From Labedaea rhizosphaerae (GTDB lineage Bacteria > Actinomycetota > Actinomycetes > Mycobacteriales > Pseudonocardiaceae): 64,000 nt of DNA. The notes under the pieces were generated by a model. That model saw only the letters and a list, made by a program, of their open reading frames with translations, did no database searches and was not told the DNA's origin. The stretch's first letter is position 1; every line of letters starts with the position of its first letter. Position numbers and translations under genes: made by a program. Location of the stretch: positions 404,469 to 468,468 of the forward strand of contig NZ_SNXZ01000008.1 in the NCBI RefSeq assembly GCF_004362825.1, written 5' to 3'. Positions 57,978 through 64,000 of the stretch are shown here, in pieces.

Positions 57978-58868
57978 CTACGAACTGGGTGGCCGCCAAT
58001 CGACACCTGCGCGCCGAAGACGTTCTGCGGCTTGCTCGCGCACCGCGGTGCCGCACAGCGGCGGGTCGCCGTGCAGGGCCTCCCAGCGGGCGTTGTGCAG
58101 GGCGGGCCAGAGGCTCGCGGCCCAGGCGACCTCCAGTTCCTCCTCGGTGAACCGGCCGTAGGCGGCCAGGAAGGCGGCAGAGCTCTCGATCGAGGCCAGC
58201 GTCGGCGGCGTGGTGCTGGCGAAGGCTCCGCTCGCCGCGCCCGCGAGGGCCGCCTCGGGTTGCCAGGCCAGGCTGTCCCAGTCGTGCACGGCCCAGATCG
58301 TGTTGCCGTGCCAGCGCAGGTTCTGCGCCTCGAAGTCGGCGTGGCCGAGCACGCGGGGCAGGGTCGTGGCTCGCAGCCGCTCGCGCACCCGCTCGGCCGC
58401 TTCGGTGATGAACGCCGGGACGGTGCTCTGGTCGCGTTCGTCCAGCAGAGGGATTGCCGGCCACAGCCCGGGATCGGTGTGGTCCCAGCGCGCCCATCGC
58501 GGGTTGGGCAGCGGCTTCTCGTCGACGTCGGCCAGCTCACGCATCAGCCAGCCGAAGACCTCGGCGTACCGCACGGCGACGTCCGGCGAGTCGCCCACCA
58601 GCACCTCGCCGCCAGGGCGCAGTTCTTCGGCGTGCACCCCGGCGATGACGGGCGTGATCGGCTTGGGGCAAGGGAAGCCGCGCTCGGCGAGGATGGTCTG
58701 CGCCCGTACACAAGCGGCGACGCGCGGCTCGTCCTCCCGCGCTTTGACGACGACCTCCCGCCCGTCGGCGAGCCGCACCCCGAAGACGGCGGAGATCGAC
58801 CGGTGCTCGAACAACACCTCGGCGGGCGCGGCGCCCAAGTGCTCGCGACACCAGCCCGACAGGTCCAC
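57978..58868 (-). CDS. Aminoglycoside phosphotransferase-family (APH) kinase
   Basis: A 296-residue small-molecule kinase of the APH/choline-kinase fold. The P-loop-like region and lysine are in GVRLADGREVVVKARED; the catalytic loop reads LGHADFEAQNLRWHGN, where HADFEAQN stands for the usual H-G-D-x3-x-N; the metal-binding aspartate is in AVHDWDS. It could modify an antibiotic or a metabolite. GTG 58868 lies 2 bp after the beta-lactamase stop, so the two are co-transcribed. Resistance should not be assumed from the family alone. Confidence 0.85.
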   Translation of the reverse strand: MDLSGWCREHLGAAPAEVLFEHRSISAVFGVRLADGREVVVKAREDEPRVAACVRAQTILAERGFPCPKPITPVIAGVHAEELRPGGEVLVGDSPDVAVRYAEVFGWLMRELADVDEKPLPNPRWARWDHTDPGLWPAIPLLDERDQSTVPAFITEAAERVRERLRATTLPRVLGHADFEAQNLRWHGNTIWAVHDWDSLAWQPEAALAGAASGAFASTTPPTLASIESSAAFLAAYGRFTEEELEVAWAASLWPALHNARWEALHGDPPLCGTAVREQAAERLRRAGVDWRPPSS

Positions 58869-58870
58869 GG

Positions 58871-59860
58871 CTACCCCCGCAACGCTTCCAGCACGAACGG
58901 GTTCTCGCTCGTGAGCATGTTGTTCAGGTCGATCCCGTTCTGGCACAAGATGATGGTCCGTCCGGTCGCCGTGCGCCAGGCGATCGTCGTGTAGCCGGGG
59001 ATGCCGCCGGTGTGGCCGTACGCGTCCCGAAAGCGGACGAGCCCGACACCGCGCGACCACTCGTCGTCGAGGACTTCCGAGCAGTCGGTCATGTGCGCGA
59101 GGCCGTCCGCGGCGAGCAGCCGGCCGTCGAACAAGGCGTCGAAGAACAGCGCCACGTCGCGCGCCGACGCGGCCATCCCGCCCGCGGTCCACCCCTCCGA
59201 CATCGACAGGGTCGTGCACTCGACCCATTCGCCGCGCACCCGCAGGTGACCGCGCGCATGCGGGCCGCGCAGGTGCGGGTCGGCAATGGGGAAGATCGTC
59301 GCGGTCAGCCCGAGCGGGACGCAGATCCGCTGGTGGAGGTGGACGTCCACCCGCTCGCCGGTCGCCCGCTCGATGATCAGGCCGAGCAGGATGTAGTCGG
59401 TGTTGCAGTAGCGATACACGGAATCCGGCGGCTTGCGGTCGTCCTTGGCCAGCGCCGCGGCGACCAGCTCCTCAGGTCGCCAGTAGCGTCGCAGCGGTTC
59501 CAGGTCACGCTCGTCGCCGAACGGGCCGTCGCCGTAGTCGGGCAGGCCCGATCGCATGCGCAGCAACAATTCCATGGTGATCTGGTCGCCGCCGTCGACC
59601 AGACCGGGTAGCCAGTGCTCGACCGTGTCGCCGAAGGCGAAGGCGCCTTCGGCGGCCAGTTGCATCGCGAGCACGGACACGTAGGTCTTGGTGATGCTGC
59701 CGATCCGCACCAGGTCGTCGGCGGTCATGCGGCGCCGCGACCCGAGGTCGGCGACGCCGGTCGCGCCCTCGAAGACCGTCCGCCCGCCTTCGGTGATCAA
59801 GCCCAGCAGTCCGGGTCCGTGGTCGGCGGCTGTCCGGTCGAGCGCGTCGGTGAAGGTCAT
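58871..59860 (-). CDS. Serine beta-lactamase/D-Ala carboxypeptidase-like hydrolase (class C fold)
   Basis: A 329-residue penicillin-binding-protein-like hydrolase. SITK (SxxK nucleophile), YCN (YxN) and GHTGG (HTG in place of KTG) make the triad seen in EstB-type esterases, D-aminopeptidases and class C-like proteins. No signal peptide is visible, so a cytoplasmic esterase or peptidase role is more likely than antibiotic resistance. AAGGAAAC precedes ATG 59860. It is divergent from the secreted glycosidase-like gene with 41 bp between them and is the first gene of a two- or three-gene leftward unit. Confidence 0.88.
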   Translation of the reverse strand: MTFTDALDRTAADHGPGLLGLITEGGRTVFEGATGVADLGSRRRMTADDLVRIGSITKTYVSVLAMQLAAEGAFAFGDTVEHWLPGLVDGGDQITMELLLRMRSGLPDYGDGPFGDERDLEPLRRYWRPEELVAAALAKDDRKPPDSVYRYCNTDYILLGLIIERATGERVDVHLHQRICVPLGLTATIFPIADPHLRGPHARGHLRVRGEWVECTTLSMSEGWTAGGMAASARDVALFFDALFDGRLLAADGLAHMTDCSEVLDDEWSRGVGLVRFRDAYGHTGGIPGYTTIAWRTATGRTIILCQNGIDLNNMLTSENPFVLEALRG

Positions 59861-59901
59861 GTTTCCTTGATACTCTCCGTCTTCGACCGCACACTGTTCG
59901 C

Positions 59902-61821
59902 ATGCGTGTATTACTCGGGGCCGCGTCGATCGCGGCGATCCTGGGCACGGGGATCGTGGTGACACCGGCGTCGGCGGCGGCCGCCTTACCCCCGAACCAG
60001 ATCCTGGGTTTGTTCGACAGCAGCTACGCGAGCATCGCCGCGCGGGTCTCGCACCTCGGGTACGCGCCGACGTCGCTGACAGGGACCTACGGCGCGATGT
60101 ACACGCGCGACGCGTCGGTGCAGGCGATGGCCCTGACCGCGGCCGGCGACACCACCCGCGCCGAGGCCATCCTGAGCTACGTGCTGCGGTACAGCGCCGC
60201 CTCCGGTCAGGCGCAGCTGCCGCACCGCATCTACGACACCAAGAACGTGCTCACCACCTCGCGTCAGGCGGACGTCAGCCAGCGGGTGTACGACCTGAGC
60301 GTGTTACCCCGCGGCGCGACCCAGGCGATGCCCGTACCGGGCACGGTGAGCGCCGTCGACGTGTGGCTCAGCCGCGGCGCCTCGACCTCCGGCAAGGTGC
60401 GCGCGACGCTGATCGCCGGCACCGGGTCCGCCGCCCAGACCGTCGACTCCCAGACCATCCCGATCGCCGACGTGCCGACCGGGTCCGGCGGCTGGGTGAC
60501 CGTCGAATTCCGGCCGCCGCTCACGGCCGAGGCGCCGACCGCCTACAGCATCAAGCTGGCCGGCATCGACTCCCCGGCCGTCACCTGGTGGGGCGCCGGG
60601 GCGGGCAAGGCGTCCTACCAGGAGCGCACCACCGACTTCCGGTTGTCCGGCTACGACATGTTCGACGAGACCGACCAGCTGTTCAGCGTGGCCCTGGCCT
60701 GGGCGCGGGTGTTTCCGAAGTCGTCGCTGGGTTTCCGGTACGAGACGTGGCCGCTGATCCGCGGGTTCGTCGACTACTACCTCTCCACGCCGGGTTACTT
60801 CAACACCTCGATGAACCTCATCCGCAACCCGATCCTGGACGACGAGGGGTACCACAACACCTACGACCTGCTGACCAACGTCTTCACCGCGCAGGCGTTG
60901 CACGAGCTGGCTCCCATCGCCGACGGCTACCTCGACCCCGCCACCGCGAGCCGGTACCGCCAGTTCGCCGCCAAGATCACCCGCGGCATCAACGCGAATC
61001 TCGTCACGACGGTGGACGGCAACCGGATCTACGGTGAGAAGTACGAGATCGGCTCGACCACGGTGTTCTCACCGGGGTACTCGTTCGTGAACCTGTCGCC
61101 GCTGGCCGCGGGCTGGTACGGCATGGACGACACGATCATGGCGAACACCGTGCAGGCGTACTTCGCCCACGAGAGCAAGAACTGGTCGGGCGTCACGATG
61201 CTGTCGTCGATGCAGGACTACGGCGGGTCCGGCCACAACCGCTGGGTGCTGACGAAGTCGTTCTCGTGGGAACTGCGCTTCGCCGCGAAGAACGGCGACA
61301 CCGGGCGCGTGGGCGAGATCGACACGTTCCTGCAGCGCTTCGACCCCGACATCGTGCAGCCGATCGCCGAGGGCTGGATCCTCGACGACACCGGCACCGT
61401 CACCATGACCGACCCGGCCAACCAGGAACACGCGAGCTGGTACCTGCTCGGGTTGCTGCAGTCCTATCCGCGACTGGCTCCGCGCAGCGCGTCGATCAGC
61501 CAGGCGCTCAAGACGACTCCCGAGCTGACCGTGAGCATGCCGGCGCACGTGACGGCCGCGTTCACGGTGAACTCCACGTTGTTCAACACGTTGGCTTCGT
61601 CGTCCGACTTCACGGTGTCCGCGGACGCGCCGTCCGGCTGGACGGTGAGCACCACGTCGGCGGTCGACGGCACCTTGCGTGCGGGCGACTCGGCGCCGGT
61701 CGCGTGGACCGTGACCCCGCCGCCGGGCTACAGCGGTCCGGTCGACCTCACCGTGTCGGCGCGGTTGGGCGGTCACACGGTGACCAAGCACGTGTTCACG
61801 ACTGTGGCTAACCCAGCGTGA
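59902..61821 (+). CDS. Secreted six-hairpin (alpha/alpha) glycosidase-like protein
   Basis: A 639-residue exported protein. The signal peptide (VLLGAASIAAILGTGIVV, cleaved near ASAAA) is followed by an (alpha/alpha)6-barrel-like catalytic region resembling GH63/GH78/GH15-type families: YGAMYTRDASVQAMAL, GYDMFDETDQLFSVALAWAR, ILDDEGYHNTYDLLTNVF, and SFSWELRFAAKNGD. A beta-sandwich of about 130 residues is inserted (about 130-245), and the last 100 residues are an NEW3-like beta-sandwich (WTVTPPPGYSGPVDLTVSAR). Acidic residues in TRDAS, DETDQ and LDDEGY are catalytic candidates. It likely trims a plant or microbial glycan. Confidence 0.75.
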   Translation: MRVLLGAASIAAILGTGIVVTPASAAAALPPNQILGLFDSSYASIAARVSHLGYAPTSLTGTYGAMYTRDASVQAMALTAAGDTTRAEAILSYVLRYSAASGQAQLPHRIYDTKNVLTTSRQADVSQRVYDLSVLPRGATQAMPVPGTVSAVDVWLSRGASTSGKVRATLIAGTGSAAQTVDSQTIPIADVPTGSGGWVTVEFRPPLTAEAPTAYSIKLAGIDSPAVTWWGAGAGKASYQERTTDFRLSGYDMFDETDQLFSVALAWARVFPKSSLGFRYETWPLIRGFVDYYLSTPGYFNTSMNLIRNPILDDEGYHNTYDLLTNVFTAQALHELAPIADGYLDPATASRYRQFAAKITRGINANLVTTVDGNRIYGEKYEIGSTTVFSPGYSFVNLSPLAAGWYGMDDTIMANTVQAYFAHESKNWSGVTMLSSMQDYGGSGHNRWVLTKSFSWELRFAAKNGDTGRVGEIDTFLQRFDPDIVQPIAEGWILDDTGTVTMTDPANQEHASWYLLGLLQSYPRLAPRSASISQALKTTPELTVSMPAHVTAAFTVNSTLFNTLASSSDFTVSADAPSGWTVSTTSAVDGTLRAGDSAPVAWTVTPPPGYSGPVDLTVSARLGGHTVTKHVFTTVANPA

Positions 61822-62641
61822 TGGCCGCGACCCCGGCCGCGGCGACGACGAGTCCCGCGGCCTGGGTCCGGCTCCAGCGCTCGCTGAGCACGACGCGCGC
61901 CAGCACGATCGTGATGGCGGGGTAGAGCGACGTGATCACCGCGACCACGGCGAGCTGACCGGCGCCCGTGGCCGCGACGAACAACAGGTTGGCCGCACCG
62001 CCGAGCACGCCGGTGATGACCGCGGGCCACACCGCCGCGCGCCACGCGTCGCGTCGCGGGCGCAGCCACAGGGCGGCCGCGCCCAGCAACACCACGCCGA
62101 CCGCCTGACCCGCGGCCAACGGCCAGCTGCCGCCGTCGGTCCCGGCGCGGTCCAGCCCGATGAACAACAAGGCGAACCCGGCCCCCGCGACGACCGCCTC
62201 GACGAGCCCGGAGGGCTTGTCCTTGTCGGCCGGGTCCTCGTTCCGCGACACCAGCGCGATGGCCGGGAGCACGATCACGATCCCCGCCCAGCCGAGCCAC
62301 GAGAGCCGGTCCCCGGTCACGATCCCGACCAAGGCGGGCAAGGCCGCCGCCAAGACCGCCGACACCGGCGCCACCACCGACATCCGGGCGACCGTCAGTC
62401 CCCGGTAGAGCGCCAACGTGCCGACGGCGGTGCCGATCCCGCTGATCGCTCCCCACAACAGCGCGGCGCCCGTCGGCGCCGCGGGCTGCATCACCAGCGC
62501 GGTCCCGATCGCGGCTACCAGGCTCCACGGCTGCGCGAGCACCGTGACCGCGCTCGGATCACTGCGTCGCCCGCCGACGCCGGCCGCGAAGTCGGAAGCA
62601 CCGTAGGCAATTGCGCACAACATCCCCAGAAGTACACCCAC
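61808..62641 (-). CDS. EamA/DMT-superfamily transporter
   Basis: A 277-residue ten-helix transporter consisting of two EamA repeats: residues about 1-130 (CAIAYGASDFAAGVGGRR ... ALYRGLTVARMSVVAPVSAV) and 145-277 (LLFVAATGAGQLAVVAVITSLYPAITIVLARVVLSERW in part). The family exports amino acids, nucleotides or drugs. ATG 62641 is the first possible start. The 3' end overlaps the convergent glycosidase-like gene by 14 bp. Repeat array 5 lies 52 bp upstream of its start. Substrate unknown. Confidence 0.9.
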   Translation of the reverse strand: MGVLLGMLCAIAYGASDFAAGVGGRRSDPSAVTVLAQPWSLVAAIGTALVMQPAAPTGAALLWGAISGIGTAVGTLALYRGLTVARMSVVAPVSAVLAAALPALVGIVTGDRLSWLGWAGIVIVLPAIALVSRNEDPADKDKPSGLVEAVVAGAGFALLFIGLDRAGTDGGSWPLAAGQAVGVVLLGAAALWLRPRRDAWRAAVWPAVITGVLGGAANLLFVAATGAGQLAVVAVITSLYPAITIVLARVVLSERWSRTQAAGLVVAAAGVAAITLG

Positions 62642-62693
62642 GCCGCCATTGTGCGTCGTAGCCCGCCGTCACCGCCGCCCCGCACCCCACCAA

Positions 62694-62822
62694 CCGCGCG
62701 TGTCCCACATTCCGGCCAGGTGTGTCCCCTCTTCCGACCCGGTGTGTCCCCTGTTCCGACCGGGTGTGTCCCCCGTTCCCGGCGAGGACGGGTGGGCTCC
62801 ACATGGGACACGGCCCGTCTCA
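62694..62822. repeat. 22-bp repeat array 5 (four units plus one inverted remnant)
   Basis: Units start at 62694, 62716, 62738 and 62760; a centre follows to about 62801, then one degenerate inverted unit (GGGACACGGCCC, about 62805-62816). The outer left unit reads CCGCGCGTGTCCCAC, again the C variant at the edge. This array lies between divergent genes, so the family is not confined to 3' ends of genes. Confidence 0.92.
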
Positions 62823-62900
62823 TGTTGATCGGCGCTGCTCGGCCGGCCGGTGGGCATGATCGAGTACGCGGCTCCGGGAAATGGAAGGCTGGTCTGGGCT

Positions 62901-63881
62901 ATGGTCGGCCGCGTGTCCAGTTCGGCGGGGGACGGCAGCGGCGGCCATCGGAGCCTGGATCCGGGCGGGGTGCACCGCTGGGCTGGTGAACTCGCCGGGC
63001 GCGGCTACCGTCCGGCGCCGTTGGCCGCCGGTGTCGAAGGGGCCGTCTTCCGGCTCGGAAACGGCGCCGTCGCGAAGGTCTGGAACTCGCGCACCGAGGC
63101 CGAGATCGCCCGGCTGGCAACGTTTCTCGACGCCGTGGGCGGTGCGGGCCTTCCGTTCCGGACGCCCGAGATCCTGGACGTCGGTCACCTCAGCGACGCC
63201 GTGTTCAGCATCGAGCGGGAGCTGTCCGGGGTCCCGCTGTTCCCCGACCACACGGGTCAGTCGCCGCCACTGGAGCCCGAACGGCTGCGGTGCATCACCG
63301 ATGTCCTGGCCGCCCTCGCGGCGGTGACGCCCAGGGACGAACTGAAGGTTCTGCCCGTCCTCGACGAGCCCGATCCGCTGTGGGGTGCGGGTGATTTCAC
63401 CACCGCCCTGGGCCGCCTGGTGCTGGATCGCGTCGAGCGCTCATGCGAGCACATGAGGGCGGCCGTGCCGGACGTCGGTGAACTGGCGCGGGCGCTGGCC
63501 GACCGGTTGTCGGCAATGGACGCGGGACCCGACGGTCTGATCCACGGCGACCTGATCCCGGCCAACATCTTGGTCGACGACGGCGGCAGGGTCACGGCCC
63601 TGTTGGACTTCGGTTTCTTCTCCACGGTGGGTCCGCCCGCCTTCGACGCGGCCGTTGCCATGGCCATCTTCGACATGTACGGGCCGGCCAGGCTCGCGAG
63701 CCGCGTGGCGATGGAGGAGCTGGTGCGCGGCACCTTCGGCTACCCCTGGGAGACCCTCGCCGTTTACCTCGCCGCCTATGCCGTGGTGACCATGACCCTG
63801 TTCGGCTCGTCCGAGCAGGAGGGCCACTTCCACTGGTGCGCCGAGGTTCTGCGCCGCCCGGACGTGATGGCCGCCCTCTAA
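62901..63881 (+). CDS. APH/fructosamine-kinase-like phosphotransferase
   Basis: A protein of about 326 residues with the APH fold. AVFRLGNGAVAKVWNSRTEAE is the nucleotide-binding sheet with the ATP-binding lysine, GLIHGDLIPANILVDDGG is the catalytic loop with Asp and Asn, and LLDFGFFSTVG is the DFG-like metal site. The start is uncertain: ATG 62901 is given, GTG 62913 would be leaderless (TATGGT 7 bases upstream), and in-frame starts back to 62850 exist. The first conserved residues begin near RWAGEL, so any of these gives a full protein. Its stop codon abuts repeat array 6 directly. Confidence 0.85.
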   Translation: MVGRVSSSAGDGSGGHRSLDPGGVHRWAGELAGRGYRPAPLAAGVEGAVFRLGNGAVAKVWNSRTEAEIARLATFLDAVGGAGLPFRTPEILDVGHLSDAVFSIERELSGVPLFPDHTGQSPPLEPERLRCITDVLAALAAVTPRDELKVLPVLDEPDPLWGAGDFTTALGRLVLDRVERSCEHMRAAVPDVGELARALADRLSAMDAGPDGLIHGDLIPANILVDDGGRVTALLDFGFFSTVGPPAFDAAVAMAIFDMYGPARLASRVAMEELVRGTFGYPWETLAVYLAAYAVVTMTLFGSSEQEGHFHWCAEVLRRPDVMAAL

Positions 63882-63917
63882 CCGGGCGTGTCCCACCTTC
63901 GCGCAGGGTGTGTCCCC
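63882..63917. repeat. 22-bp repeat array 6 (cut short)
   Basis: The base after the APH-like TAA starts CCGGGCGTGTCCCAC (unit 63882-63903), followed by a second unit that matches only up to CAGGGTGTGTCCCC (63904-63917). After that the 22-bp pattern stops abruptly, suggesting an insertion or deletion inside the array. Confidence 0.9.
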
Positions 63918-64000
63918 TAATGAGAGTTACGGGCCTGTCGTGGGGCAGGCTTGGTGTGGTAGCTGCTGGTGGGTGAGCACTCGTGTCCCCAGGCCTGTCG
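63918..64000. other. Unidentified sequence interrupting array 6
   Basis: From TAATGAGAGTTACGG on, the sequence no longer resembles the arrays. GGCCTGTCG occurs at 63932 and 63992, a 60-bp direct repeat. This could be the end of an insertion sequence that entered the array, but no transposase frame is within the window. Confidence 0.3.

Noticed and set aside
58871..59860. Antibiotic-resistance beta-lactamase
   Set aside because: It has SxxK, YxN and HTG but no signal peptide; the motif set fits EstB-type esterases or peptidases equally well, so resistance is not claimed.

Overview
The window is chromosomal DNA from a very GC-rich actinomycete. A complete Pup-proteasome locus, Tat genes, an F420-type oxidoreductase, a WhiJ/Scr1-type regulator with its DUF397 partner, a TIGR03086 protein, and frequent GTG/TTG starts all fit Pseudonocardiales (Lentzea/Saccharothrix/Actinosynnema-like). 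No rRNA, tRNA, CRISPR array or intact transposase was seen.

Layout. 1-24 kb: the protein-degradation and core neighbourhood. It runs from the 3' end of the proteasomal ATPase through an aldo/keto reductase and a Nudix hydrolase to dop, pup, prcB, prcA, a PAP2-lipid kinase fusion and pafA. A small accessory block follows (DUF4937, an RibD-type reductase/hydrolase/PNPOx-like operon with an HxlR regulator, an XRE regulator with a SnoaL-like partner, an LCP protein). Then come pafB-pafC-tatA-tatC, a lipid kinase, an LLM oxidoreductase, helY and a DUF4333 membrane protein. 24-32.6 kb: 5'-3' exonuclease, MFS exporter with ArsR regulator, arylamine N-acetyltransferase, Xaa-Pro peptidase, Lrp regulator, methyltransferase, MgtC-like protein and SGNH hydrolase. 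32.8-39.4 kb: a four-gene ABC system with two ATPases and two large paralogous FtsX-like permeases. 39.5-47 kb: a lysine-to-crotonyl-CoA (beta-lysine) degradation cluster: kamA, kdd, an amidohydrolase, kamD, kamE and kal, with no kce. 47-54 kb: accessory DNA with a WhiJ-like/DUF397 pair, a secreted C39-like protein, a two-gene membrane PLD-like + MazG-like/YcgG-like cassette, an orphan MbtH-like gene, a 270-bp tandem duplication and a 13E12-type HNH gene. 54-64 kb: a LacI-controlled PhyH dioxygenase and secreted glycosidase-like protein, an RibD-type reductase, two APH-like kinases, a serine beta-lactamase-like protein, a secreted six-hairpin glycosidase-like protein and an EamA transporter.

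Most unusual signals. (1) Six intergenic arrays of 22-bp units with core GGGTGTGTCCC; the units usually switch orientation at the array centre. The outermost unit carries GGGCGTGTCCC, and three arrays begin at the base directly after a stop codon. (2) Eight 13-bp palindromes CTAGC-N3-GCTAG within 236 bp, three pairs of them exactly 18 bp apart. (3) The PLD-like/MazG-YcgG pair, which matches no named system I know and is a candidate defence or nucleotide-stress module. (4) Recurrent TAnnnT-N6-start arrangements predicting leaderless mRNAs for dop, pafA, pafB, pepQ and others. (5) A perfect 26-bp LacI-type operator and several other clear regulator palindromes.

All calls come from reading sequence and translations; no database search was run.
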